A stretch of DNA of 64,000 nt, taken from contig RBZT01000336.1 of NCBI GenBank assembly GCA_003693705.1, positions 1-64,000 of the forward strand. The letters run 5' to 3'. Below are positions 1-10,837 of this stretch, piece by piece; position 1 is the first letter of the stretch; the number at the start of each line of letters is the position of its first letter. Made by a program: the position numbers and the translations under genes. Under the pieces are notes generated by a model. The model was given only the letters and a program-made list of their open reading frames with translations. It was not told the DNA's origin and did no database searches. The stretch is from Polymyxa betae. Lineage: Eukaryota; Endomyxa; Phytomyxea; Plasmodiophorida; Plasmodiophoridae.

Positions 1-47
1 CTATTTCCAGAAAGCCTGACATTGAAACCACCTCGCATTATCATTTC

Positions 48-954
48 CTATTCCATAAATGTAAACTGTATCATTTGGCTCGGAATGGCTAAGAAGGAAG
101 AGCACATATTGAACCGCTAGGCGTGTCATCCAGTTGCACCGTCGTCGTAAAGCTTCGCTTGCGCTGCTGTTCCAGAGTCCAGACCCTCAATGCCGAAATT
201 CGTTTTCATATCTCATGTATAGGGACATTTTCTGCACGAATACCAGGTTGGAATCATGATGTCCTTTCTGAGACGCGCCTTCCCTTTGTCAGTTGAAAAT
301 CAGGTTAGTCTGCTCTGCAATCATTTCTTGCTCTTGTTTACTTTCATGGTTGACCGATTTCAAATCCTGAATGTTTGCGCTTTCATACAGCCCTATCTGA
401 TAAACATCCTAATTCAAACATCGAAAAACGTCGTTGGACATCGGTAGATAGCCAAACGCACCCTAAGTGAAATGATTTTTTTTAACACGGCATGACAAAG
501 AATACTTTTTATAGGTAATTTTTATATCTAGGTATGCCCACTTAAATGGACTGGATTGGATTCGACTACGGTAGTTCGCTGATTTATGGTCAACAGGCGG
601 CGCTCTTTCCAAAACGCATGGCTGAAAATTCAAATTGCCCAAATATTAACCACTTAAATAGGTAGTTACCGGTACTGTAATACGAAGATTTCGTAGAAGT
701 GGTATTCGCGACGAGCTCGCATACTGGTAGTCGCTCATTGACATCATCACCTTGACGTGTTCCCGGGTGAGCTCGTCCATGACTTCTCCAACATCATGGA
801 TAGTGAGACGTTTCGCCTCTCTGTTATCATCGCTATAGAATACATGACCCTCTCCATTTGCACAGTAATCTTGGAATATCGGTATATGATTGGTGTAGTT
901 TATAGGACAAGATTCTGACAGTAACCATGACAGCGAGGCAAACGCTAATCGCAT
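48..954 (-). CDS. uncharacterised multi-exon gene
   Basis: I do not recognise this protein. Reading the minus strand, an open exon begins with ATG at 954. It can be joined by an intron with donor GTAACTACC and acceptor TTTTCAG (about 680-630) to a second open stretch reaching about 470. Further exons rich in Glu, Gln, Lys and Asn follow around 300-390 and look like a short coiled coil. A last exon pair joined by a 50-nt intron runs to a TAG at 48-50. The first exon starts with a mildly hydrophobic stretch that could be a signal peptide. The ATG lies only two bases below the stop of the neighbouring coiled-coil gene on the same strand, so the two could be parts of one transcription unit. The exon joins in the middle are uncertain and the assignment is weak. 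Confidence 0.35.
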
Positions 955-956
955 CC

Positions 957-1881
957 CTAAGAGATTTTATTCTTTCTCGACGAGAATAGCTTTCGGGTCT
1001 TCTGAGGTTTCTCTGGCGCCGCTGCTGGGGCTGGTTTGGGCGCTGCTCGCTCTGCTCTTGACGCTGCGAGTTGCGTCTGCAATGTTTGTATCTCTTCCTG
1101 CAAGGTTTGATTGTCCTTTGTTAATAGCATCAGCTTCTTTCGTATCGCCGCTGTATCAGAACCTGCCATCTGAGCAGGTGCCGATTTCCCGATGGCTGCC
1201 ATTTGCCTTTCATACTGATAGCACGTAATGTCAATACGAGCCTTCTTTACTATCTGTGCAACTTACATGCTCCCGTATTGAATTCAATTCGGTCTTCAAG
1301 TGATTCGGCAAATCTTTTATCTGACGGCTTAGTTCTTCGACTAAGATCCGATGTCAGCGTACATAAAAAGCTATGCTTGTGACGACCTTCTAGAGTTAAA
1401 CCTTCGATTTCGCGATTCTGGCTTTGTTCAATTCCTTTGAACTGAGCGACATTGTACTCGTACTCATGCAGCTGGGAGTCAATTCTGTTCCGGAGATCGG
1501 ACAGCAGTTCATTCTGTTGATTCTGTCTGTCGAGAGACTTCTCTTTCTCCAGCATGCGCGCATGGGCCTCACCATTCAAACGTTTGTTTTCTTCTATCAG
1601 ACGTGGTGTTTCTGATATTCTAAATATCTGGCATCTTAAGTGTTCAAATACTCTCTCTAAGTGTGCGGTCAGATTACAGCATTCTAAGCGCAGATGCTGG
1701 GTTGCGGTTGTTAGACAATATCATAATGAGGAATCAACATCACCTGTTTTTTGTCATTTATCGAACAGAACTCCTCCTGGACGATTTGATCTTGTTGGAC
1801 GATAACCGTTACCGCTTCCGACAATTGCATCAAAGCTGACGCCAAAGTGTGTTTCTGAATCGCCGTCTGCTCGAACTGCAT
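957..1881 (-). CDS. coiled-coil protein, basic Lys/Ala/Pro-rich C-terminus
   Basis: Four exons join cleanly in phase through introns of about 47-55 nt at roughly 1742-1696, 1398-1350 and 1265-1215, all GT-AG. The protein is about 260 residues. It starts with a helical region rich in Gln and Glu, runs through a long heptad-like stretch, and ends in an Ala/Pro-rich linker followed by a basic tail of Lys, Arg and Ser. This looks like a cytoskeletal or flagellar coiled-coil protein, but no family is identifiable by eye. The open frame continues a few codons above 1881 to about 1925 without an ATG, so a short upstream exon is likely. A tandem repeat at 1947-2053 contains two candidate ATGs, but neither joins in phase. 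ATG 1881 is the first certain in-frame start. Confidence 0.65.
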
Positions 1882-1946
1882 CTTGCCCAAGTAATCCAAA
1901 ACAAGACGAAGATAAAATGACGCATCCTTCTTAAATTGTCACGCTA

Positions 1947-2053
1947 TAGAAGCAATGGTAACACTACCACAATGATGTAGCCTCTGTCATTTATCTACGG
2001 TAGAAGCAATGGTTAACACTGCCACAATGATGTAGCCTCTTCCATTTATCTAC
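1947..2053. repeat. 54-bp direct tandem duplication
   Basis: Two adjacent copies (1947-2000 and 2001-2053) differ at only about six positions plus a one-base indel. The repeat lies in the gap between a minus-strand coiled-coil gene and the plus-strand EF-hand gene, so it probably duplicates shared promoter or leader sequence. Each copy carries an ATG on the minus strand (1990 and 2045), followed in both by codons for Ala-Thr-Ser-Leu-Trp. Confidence 0.85.
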
Positions 2054-2091
2054 AAGTCCATTTGCATTCTGTACTGATCATAGTCGCTACG

Positions 2092-3496
2092 ATGCCACGG
2101 TCGTTAGCACTTCAGGTCAGTACGAAATCACTAGATTGCGGTACTGTTTCGTTCGTACTTGTTAGCGATCGCCTTATTATTGCTAAAGGAGCCCATGAAT
2201 CTAGCAGCGGACGTCATCCCAGGGCGAAATGCAACCAGCCATCATGGTTCGGATTCGTGGCAGGAATTGAAACTGAAGCTGCAAGCCGAGGTTTACAGAA
2301 AATCCATCCGACTGCAGGATTTCCTGTTTCCATTCGACAGGCACCGCCGAGGATCTGTCATCGAGCCCAACTTTGAGCGAGCTTTGGCTGCAGCTGGGAT
2401 CACGCTGACGCCCGACAACATGCAGGTTATACGCAGTCAGTTTGGTATGACCGAGAAATCGCAAGCCTTGGTCGCTTATCACTCGTTTCTAAATGCTATC
2501 AATACGGGTAAGATATCGAGATAGTAGTCCTATGCAGACTCACTTCTGTGTAGTTTTCGGGCCATTAAATCTTGAACAAAACCCCAACCAAAACGTTATT
2601 GACGGACAGAAGCTCACCGCCGATTATGAGCGCAAAATCGCTCAATCTCTTCGGCAGCCAGATAAACTAACGCCTCAAGAGGTATCTTTATTGAAACACA
2701 CTATGCAGCGGTACTCGTTCAAATTAAATTAGCGTCTCCCTGTTTGACAGTCTCATAGCATAAAGGATCGCATTTTCAAGCTAAGATTCGATCCATCATC
2801 GAAATTTCGTGATTTCGACAAATTTAACAGTGGTATGCTGTAATTCAAATCTGATATCGATTTGCTCTGATTTTCCCCAGGCAGTGTTTCCAAAGTACAA
2901 TTCCACAAATGCTTAACAGGTAAGCTACCAAACCAGCAATGATACTATTCATATAATCCAGTTAGCTGCCGGATTTAATTTCAATGATGGAATCATCAAT
3001 CTTTTGTCTCGCCAATACGCTTCTGGTCGACACACTGATCACGTCGATTATCGCAAGTTCTTGGCTGATATAACACAAGACGAGATCAAAGCCGAGTCGA
3101 TGACACAGAAGCACAGAAAACAAGAGCAAATGCTGAATTCTTCAAAGACCGGAAAATCGCAACCGGTTGTAAGTGTTGAAACCTCAGAATCTCAATCGAA
3201 CTCTGACTTCAACTGGATGCCAGACTCTAGAAAGCATCTTGTGTAAAATGAAAAAAACGACTTCTGGGTACTCAATAAGATTCTTCGACTATCTGCGAGA
3301 TGCAGACCCGCTGCGAAAGAACGCCATCCCTAAATCCCGTTTGGCTGCTGTTTTATCAAGCATCGGAGATATAAACCTGACCGATGAAGAAACAACACTA
3401 CTTCAGCGGCTGTTTCCACACGATGTGGAACGTGATCAGATCAACTACCAGAAGTTGTCGGACTCGATTCAGGTGCAATACTTGTCATCAGAGTGA
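2092..3496 (+). CDS. EF-hand domain protein, probably flagellar
   Basis: Six or seven exons join in phase. The introns lie at about 2116-2188, 2511-2552, 2712-2759, 2835-2880, 2921-2963 and 3169-3225. The predicted protein of about 370 residues has three EF-hand-like units, each reading roughly F-x-D-x-D/H followed by G-x-V and a helix. They lie around residues 45-110, 165-240 and 300-380. Several loop positions that should hold Asp or Glu are replaced (for example DRHRRGS), so some hands may not bind calcium. Similar multi-EF-hand proteins with long spacers are common in flagellated protists, which suggests an axonemal role; that is inference. The start MPRSLALQ is a very short first exon and is the least certain part. 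The end at a TGA after a Ser-Glu tail is clear. Confidence 0.7.
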
Positions 3497-3738
3497 TGGT
3501 GAAATTGATTCATGCATCAGGATGGTTTTACGCTGAAAGGAGTGGAGAACGACCTCCATACGAATTCAACGAATTCCCACCTTAAGCCTGGAACTCAGCA
3601 CATGTCGGCGAATTGTCATTAAGGCGTAAATCAATAAACCCATTGCCGAGCAATAAAACAGAAAGAACCTTGATCCAGGATCGCCCGTCGAAGTCGTTTG
3701 CCATGGACAATGTTAACAATTGGTGTATTAAACAATAA

Positions 3739-5971
3739 TTACCACTCGGTTTCGTTGAAATCTTTGAGAAATTTCCCATATGGAAGAACTCCATTAGCTA
3801 CTCCATCCAAAATAGGATCCAGAATCCGTGCCATAGCGTCCATCTCGTCAATCTAGCAAAACATGTTGAACTCAATACGAAATATGATGACAACGGTTCA
3901 AACCGGTGTGGAAAAGTTCCTTTTGGCATTCTCGACACATTTTTCAAAAGGATTCTCATCGTTAATCCAGCCTGAGACGGATTGAGTGAAACCTGAGAAC
4001 GATATAACAATACCGTACCCGTATCGACAGAATTCATAAAGATGTTATCTTTCGCGAAATCTTGAGCAGACGTTCTCGTCAGCATGTTCAAAGCAGCTTT
4101 AGCCATATTTGTGTGGGGATGTTCGGGACCTTTAAAACGATAGAACTTTCCTAAGATGGTATTGACAACGGTTAAGCTTGCAGACAGCTCGCTCTCTACC
4201 TTCCATAGCCGATACGTTAATTACGAACTTGTTGCCTTCCGTAGCCTTCAACAATGGCTTTAAACGGCTGTTTAGGATAAATGGCGACAATGCATTAACA
4301 GCAAACACTTCTATAATCTAACCGAGCACAATAAATAACGAGTCAGAGCCGCTCAGTATCGAAATTACCTCAACCGGAGAAACTTCATGGCACAGCAAGG
4401 TCCAGGAATTTTGAGGCCTTCGACACGTAAGGTTACATTCTGGGAATGAGCGGAAAAAGAAATGACCTGAGATCCAATTGCTGCTGATTGACATCAAATT
4501 GATGTTTAGGAAAGTATCTCTTCTGAGTCAGGTCTTCCTCAAGTAATGCAACTTGGGACAGTGACGCCGAAGCCGATACACAGTTTGAAGATGATTCCGA
4601 CAAAGCAAGCTCGTCGGCCGATCGCTGTACAATAGCCAAATCCGAAGCCGAGTTGAAAGCGTTTACCATCGCCAAAGACTGCGAAGAGAGGTACGTGGAC
4701 GGATCAGATTCGATGTCCATCAAATGCTATGGAAACTATCAGTTGGCAGTCATCGAGAGAATTCTGAATCTCGCCTCGTAATAAACGGGTGGACGCCTGA
4801 CTGTCTGTGCGGCATTGTTGATAATGCCTAATTCAAAAATGTTGAGTGAATGGGTTTTGCTGAAAACAGACGGTTTACCATCGAGCCGGTGATACTGATG
4901 CTTGATTCGCTCAGTCAGACGAATGGTGGACTTCAGATCGCGAAGGTCAATCCCAAAAACTGCACGAAAATTGTAAGTTGGATGTATAAACACCAACAGC
5001 GCTGCATACTGTGTAGGCGTGACTTGAAAGATTCGAAATCGGGCAGCTGGGAGAAACGGCGAGCGCAATCCATGGGGAATCGAGACGTGGCCTAATCGGA
5101 AGATTACAATAGAAGTTAACAATTGAACCATCTCAGCTACCAGAACAGTTGCGTTGCACTCCAGCAGCCTTTTGCAGCACTCAAACCCGATCTTAACTCG
5201 GGCGCCAGTAATCAGGAACACCTAGACAAAGCAGTTGGAGATGAAGACGACTCGAGAGAGCAATCAGAACCTTTCCAGCGAGATCTGTCCTAAAGTTACG
5301 TTTGGCCCAATTCAATTCCGCACACGGTGGACATAGTTGGTCGTAGAAGTGGTGCAGATCCACAAATCGTCGCTTGCAGATGTAGCATCCTGGTATTGAT
5401 GATGAGAGCAGAAGAGAGTAAGACTTATTCAATCACCCCGATTATAGAACAATTGGCGATCTGGAAGAGAGACGTTATCGTTTCCATCCTGATCGACTTC
5501 GTTGACAGACTCAGCATTGATGGAACTCGAATCCGAGATCAAAAGAGATTCAGAAGCGGTACAGATCAGCCGACGAGATTCGCCTTGCAGCTGATTGAGC
5601 GATTCAATACGCTGAGCTCGAAGTCGCCGTTTGACCAGATACTCCTGATCCAGTTTCTTCAGTTTCTGCTTGCGGGATTCCAGCAGTTTCCTCATCTCAG
5701 CACGCTGCGCGCTGAGTACAATGGACTCGTCAACGGCTGCAACTTTAGTTGACAGAACCTGAATCTGCTTGCGAACTTTGACGAAGCGTGGATGTTTCAG
5801 ATCGCATTCCATCAAAGCCTGCAGTGAGGACTGAATTGATTTCAAGTCAAGATCACCGTCGAGTTCCGGACGTTCGTCGGCTTCTTCTGTAACGCCGTTG
5901 TAGGTTAAATTCTCTAACATTTGTACAAGGCCAACATCATATTCTTCCAAGGAAGCTGGCCCGGCACTCAT
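3739..5971 (-). CDS. short-chain dehydrogenase/reductase with CxxC motif and coiled-coil N-terminus
   Basis: NAD(P)-dependent oxidoreductase of the SDR superfamily; substrate unknown. The order is: a helical, charged N-terminal region (about 180 residues, exon 5971-5440), a CYICKRRF...CPPC segment that may bind zinc, then the Rossmann domain. Visible motifs are TGARVKIG (dinucleotide site), [15 protein letters not shown], an NVSAMEG strand, and [12 protein letters not shown] holding the catalytic Lys. The usual Tyr of YxxxK is replaced by Thr/Asn-Met at this position, as in the CxxC-type SDR family I recall from fungi and protists. The C-terminus ends KDFNETEW. At least ten exons join in phase, with introns mostly 45-60 nt. 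A 47-nt GT-AG intron (about 5437-5391) joins the coiled-coil exon to the dehydrogenase in frame. One intron (4737-4774) seems to use a GC donor. The start is the first ATG of the exon. Confidence 0.85.
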
Positions 5972-6209
5972 CGATACGGCAGTCGGCAGAAAGGTCTCGG
6001 TAAATTCGGGAATCGCTTGCGCACTTTCAAAAATAATGAGAAAGTTCAATTTTCAACCTTTTGCAAAAAAATCTCGGACAGTTAAAACTGCTTATAATTA
6101 TTTAAGAACCGATACTTATCGTTCAACTGATCCCTTTGAAAGGCTTGGGTCATTGCTGTTTTAGGCCGTTAACCGAGAGAACATAGGTCGATACATATAG
6201 CGGTCGACA

Positions 6210-6974
6210 TCAGTTGTTTCGGTAACCATTCCTCATCGATGTTCTTGGGTCGCTAATTGGGGAATGGACGGTGAGCTTGTCGTCAAAAACTGGAGGTGCT
6301 GTCTGGATCTGTCGAAGGACGTCGGCTTCTAGGGCTTTTCGTTCCATAATTAAGGCTTTGTAATACTTCCAAATAGCCCAAGCGGCTACGGTGAAGAAGA
6401 AACTTGTAAAGTATCCAATTGCACCACATGAATTAAATTGGTCTCTAATGGCAGCAATAATGAGCATGGGATTACTGTTGATTTGCCAATCGGGATCAGT
6501 AGGGTTTTCAGTATAGTTTCGCCCGAAAGCTGATTTTGCTAGGTTTTTCTTGGTATCAGCATCGAATGAATACCAAATAACATCAGCGGTCGATGCTATA
6601 CCTAAGATACATGACGACAGAATCTTCCTCATTTCAGTTGGCTTTTCAAGCACAAGGAGCCAACTTACAAATATTATGAGGCATTCAATTAGCATAGTAA
6701 AAGCAGCGATCCTTGACAGTTTCATGTTCTCAATACGGTTGATGTATATGCAGGCTGTAACTGTGGCAATGCCAATATAGGTGAGAACTACAAATCCATA
6801 AATCGTCGCGGGACCGAAGACCGAGAACGCGCTGGCCTCCGTTGTATACACAGTTAACAGGAGAATCATCGTCTACAAAGCGTTTGATCAAGCAGAAAAA
6901 TCGCAACGCCTCCAGGTGCATACCAGCGCGACAAAGGAAGCCAACTGCGACAATAGTTTGGGCGATAATGCCAT
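6210..6974 (-). CDS. four-helix membrane protein
   Basis: Two exons are joined by one intron (about 6923-6873, GTATGC...TTGTAG). The first exon starts ATGGCATTATCG and encodes 17 residues. The roughly 237-residue product has four strongly hydrophobic segments. The first two fall in the first 85 residues, the third (LIIFVSWLLVL) near 95-115, and the last (YFTSFFFTVAAWAIW) near 180-195, before a hydrophilic C-terminal tail. A polar loop with a possible glycosylation site (NYT) lies between helices three and four. The layout resembles tetraspanning MARVEL-type vesicle proteins, but I see no diagnostic motif, so the family stays open. Its start codon almost abuts the start of the next gene on plus. 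Confidence 0.65.
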
Positions 6975-7716
6975 CTCTCGACGACGAGATTGATAGTCAA
7001 TGTGACAATGTCAAAGAGACTGAGAAGAGGGTAACGACAGATCCCTCTGATGTGGAGGGCGGCCTCATGTCATGGCCACTGTCTATTGGACATCGAGACA
7101 TCGACAGTCATTATCAGACAAGCGCTTCTAGTAGCGCAGGCCAAGACAAGGCTGTGTTCAGGGTCGTCGCTCTTCATTCTTGTCAGTCGAAGGAAAGCCT
7201 ACTGCGAGTTGATTTCATCAGGTGTTAGGATAGGGAAATAATCTCCTTTTCGCTATCTGGACTTGAACCTGGTCAACCAGACAGCCTCCAATCCGCTCAT
7301 AGTCCCGATCCCAATGGCACGAACCAGTAGGATTCAATCAGGATCAACTCCTAAACGAGGATTTGATTCTATCAGCGATGAGAATTTCAAGAAACTGGTT
7401 TGCTCTGAATCGGGAAATGGGTGTTATATACTAATTGTTTTGATCTCAGATGGCGCTGTTGGTCAAATCTCTATGCTCAGTCGAAGATGTCGATGGATCT
7501 TACCCTAATCCTGAAATGTTAGAAGTGTGCATCAGGTCAACTCTGGGTCTTACCCCTGACCATGATTCGGTAGCCTTGCCCGCAGCTTCGGTTTATCATC
7601 CGAATCTATCACACTCCATGGACCAATTATCTACAATGATCAAGATAGATGTATCACAGCGGGAGTCTATGCATTATCAGTTGCTTTCTGATCTACAAGC
7701 TCTGAACCAAATGTAG
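6968..7716 (+). CDS. uncharacterised acidic/Ser-rich protein
   Basis: I do not recognise this gene. Exon one begins MPSLDDEIDSQ and stays open to about 7167. Its composition (Asp, Ser, Glu, Gln) is that of a disordered region. A middle exon around 7320-7398 (Ser/Thr/Lys-rich, ending DENFKKL) joins to 7450-7716 through a convincing 51-nt intron (GTTTGCTC...GATCTCAG). The last exon encodes about 88 residues with a Leu-rich helical C-terminus ending ALNQM. The join between exons one and two (7168-7320) is not settled. There are no obvious domains or membrane segments. Its ATG lies one base from the start codon of the divergent membrane-protein gene, which would leave no private promoter, so one of the two starts may be wrong. 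Confidence 0.5.
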
Positions 7717-8375
7717 TCTTTTGCATGCGTATACACAGATACTGTTCAAAATTAACAACAATATTTCAGAACAGAACGGGCGTATGTGCTAAATACGATC
7801 TAGCGATTGAAAAGTTTTTCCGTATTAGCAGACTTAGCACTTCTTTAGCAACTAGCAAGCATGTATTGAGGAATATCTTCAATTTAAGGCTACCATCTGT
7901 TTGAAGCAGTTTTACTTTCCGAATTATTCAGCATGTCACACACTTCGTTTCGAAGGAATGGAAGTCACTGTACTCGTGAGAAATCGTTGTCTGCAAGTAG
8001 ACGGTCTCAAACACGGCCAAAAATTTGGCAGTGTCCGGTCGCAGCGACCACGAAGTACAGTATTGGCACAGCGAAATTTATCCCGACTCTTGGAGAGCGC
8101 CTTTATCTTGAACAGGGGCGCGGCCCGCGCAAACTCAGGACATGGCTCCGCCTTAACGCCGCTGCTCGAGAGCTGGGCCTCCTATTTTTATCGTGGTCAT
8201 GGTTACATATGCCATTTCCGAGTGTTGAAGGCAAGGTTTACTCGCTCGACAAAGAGCCGGCAGTCAGTCGACCTCTGACGTAGTTCCAGCTTGTGACCGG
8301 CTGCTCTCGACTTCTCCGTCTTCAGCCTGAACGACTTGGCGACCCCTCCTCTCTTCCCGGCATTTCTCCGGTTTC
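7717..8375. other. intergenic, no convincing gene
   Basis: Open frames of 116-125 codons overlap here on plus (7901-8283) but have no recognisable domain or clean splice context. The stretch turns GC-rich from about 8090 toward the next start codon. It is best read as leader and promoter of the downstream ATP-grasp gene. Confidence 0.5.
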
Positions 8376-10155
8376 ATGGTGTCAACAGTGGGTGAACCTG
8401 CCCTTGCCTCGGCTACAGCTGCGGCTGAGAAGACAATGAAGAGGTATACCGCCAAGCAAGTTACGGCCCAAGATTACGAGCCTGAAAAACATTTCTACCC
8501 GCGTGTGCTGAATGCTTCGCTGCATGTTAGTGACTGGAGTTGACGGTATCTCATTCTGATATTTTGTTCAGCCTATTGTCTCATCGTTTTTGAATCTCGG
8601 AAATGAACGAATTGCTGTTCGCTATACCCACCTTCATCCTGGTGTAAAAAAGGATACCATTCTTGGCTTGTTTAATTACCAGCCTACCTATTTTAACTGG
8701 TCGGGCGCTGATCTGTTTCATGTCACTAATGAGCATGCTCAGCGTCGTATGATTGTTATAGAGGTCGTTTTCTTTATGTATATCACTGTTGTAGTTTGGC
8801 TGAATTCGATTTAGACAAATTCGTGTCCTTCTGGACAAAAGTCAATGCCGGTTTGGGATGGGACCGATGATCATTCGGAAACCGGATATCATAAGCTAAT
8901 GTTGAAATCGTTCTCAAAGTTAGTCGAGAAGAAAAAAGATTCCCTTCCAAAAGGAGGTTAGCAATTTGTTTGGTTGGTAAATCACATCTGATTTTGTAAT
9001 GACCAGGTTTGGCTGTCGTTTTTGATAAGAATCCCATGGAAAATACAGGCTATGCTCCAGTAATGGCTTCAATTTTCAACGAACCCGTCTATCTGGTTGA
9101 ATTCTATTCTGATGACGTAAAGCTCTATCTCAGTCATATTTCATTATTTCTTATGGTCTCCTTAGGACGATCCTCCAGTGAAATGGGTCGATGGGGTCAT
9201 GTATGTACGAGATCAAAACAACGAATGGGTTCCGATCAGAGCCTGCTTTCGATATGTGACGCAGAAGCCATGGAATCGCTTCCCAATTGTCACAAAAACT
9301 TTCGTCTACAACCCTACAATCGCCTGTCTCGCTGGAGGTCGCAATAAACTTGTTGCAGCTAAAGCCTACGACCTTTTCAATACCGAGATGGTGAACAGTG
9401 GTTTGCAGATCCATTGTCCTGACACCGTCACCGATGTTCGTCTCGCTGAAATTCCGTTGTATGTGCGATCAATGGGCTGGCATGCGGTCGTCAAGGTGCC
9501 ATATTCAAACGCCGGTCAGGGTGTTTATACGATAACGTCCAAGGCGGAGCTTGACCGATTCATGGCTCTGGAACATCATTACGACAAATTTATCGTTCAG
9601 CAGCTTGTTGGTAATTTGAAATGGTCATCGACCGGAAAGCACGGGACCTACTACCATGTCGGTACTATTCCCAATCAGCGATACAATACTTATGTTTCCG
9701 ATCTTCGAATGATGATCGCCACCACATCGGGTGGATTCACGCCGGTCTCTATCTATGGTCGCCGAGCTGCCGATCCGCTTGTCGACGAATTGAATGATGT
9801 GAATGATTCATGGGCGATGCTGGGAACGAACCTTTCTATTAAACTTGGCAATGGCGAATGGGGCTCAGATACAAATCGCTTGCTTCTGATGGATCGTAAA
9901 GATTTCAATCGTCTTGGAATCAGCAGCGACGATTTGATCGAAGGCTACGTGCAAACAGTCATGTCGTCCATTGCAATCGATAAGATGTGCAAAAGGTTGA
10001 TTACAAAAGAAGGCAAATTTGACATGGAACTGTTCGAATCACTGAATCAAGACCCGCATTTGATTGAGGAAATGTTACTAACGGATTGTTGGGCCAAAGG
10101 CCCCTCTGATTGTTTTGAAACGATTCAACAGGGTATTGATGCTTTAGTGAAATAG
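8376..10155 (+). CDS. ATP-grasp-like protein, uncharacterised
   Basis: Five exons join in phase. The introns are at about 8526-8571, 8764-8814, 8957-9006 and 9118-9167, each 45-51 nt. The product is about 520 residues with an Ala-rich start and no clear targeting signal. The C-terminal half has an ATP-grasp look. There is a Lys-containing strand with a glycine turn (VVKVPYSNAGQGVY), then VQQLVGN about 60 residues on, a DLRMMIAT strand with an Arg, and LGTNLSIKLGNG near a late acidic region (GSDTNRLLL). These would be the nucleotide-binding Lys, hinge and metal-binding parts of the fold, by analogy with carboxylate-amine ligases. The substrate is unknown. The long final exon (9168-10155) has no frame break. 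Start choice: first ATG in frame; another in-frame ATG lies 60 nt downstream. Confidence 0.85.
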
Positions 10156-10282
10156 TGAATTTCAGATGCGTTTCTCACTTTGCATCTATTAAACTCGTAG
10201 AAATTACTGTATTTCTAAGATGAGCAATTGTATTAGGCGTTATAAACCCTCGAACATAGATAAAGTTTAAAGCGTTGCAATT

Positions 10283-10660
10283 ATGAACAGTTCGCCCACG
10301 AATGAAGATGATTTGATGGAGGATATTATCAGATGACAACCAGCCGCCGGAAACGAAACGCCATGGTGGCTCCTAGCCAGGGAAAAAGCCAATGTATCAC
10401 CAGACCTCGAATGGGGAACTGCCACAATCATCAAACATTACCTCTCTGCGGCGCCGCTTTATCCAAGAATCGGCCTTATGTCGTCTCGCCTCTTCCGAGA
10501 ACTTTTAACAGATGTCCCATCCTTCGCTTTTTTCCTGCAACAACTTTTGGATGCGTTTGGAGGAATGGGTCCTTCTCCTCTGCATAAAATAACTGGAGCT
10601 CTTCGTATGCTCTGCTACGAATACCAGTTGATGCAGTCGATGAATGCAGATTATAACTAG
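10283..10660 (+). CDS. possible small gene, unrecognised
   Basis: A stretch from about 10340 to 10660 encodes a plausible soluble protein of about 105 residues containing TPWWLLAREKANVSPDL, a Leu/Phe-rich middle and a Tyr-rich end. In the same frame upstream, ATG 10283 is separated from it by a TGA at about 10334. A 54-nt GT-AG intron starting seven bases after the ATG would remove this stop and keep the frame. No family is recognised. It could also be a fragment of the Nudix gene that follows, but I found no in-phase join. TGA is a normal stop in neighbouring genes, so recoding is not needed to explain it. Confidence 0.35.
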
Positions 10661-10837
10661 ATTTCCAGAGGGTTTTTTACCACATTACTGAGTATATTTT
10701 ACTAGCAACTGCGCAATTACTGTTTGCAAGTCACGCAGTTTTGCTCGGCACTTGATCAGATCATGTCCTTCTTATTTAACACTACTTTTTTCTAAGGGTT
10801 TCTGGGAATCCTCACGTCGTGTCGCCCGCCATCTTGG

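Noticed and set aside
5193-5432. Separate small zinc-binding (CxxC) gene
   Set aside because: The CxxC exon joins in phase both to the upstream coiled-coil exon and to the dehydrogenase exon.
7901-8283. Two overlapping plus-strand open frames of 116-125 codons
   Set aside because: Both frames equally open in a GC-rich leader region; nothing to choose between them and no homologue recognised.
10283-10390. Selenocysteine or reassigned TGA
   Set aside because: TGA ends several clear genes here (EF-hand, COQ9, FIG4), and a short intron explains the case more simply.
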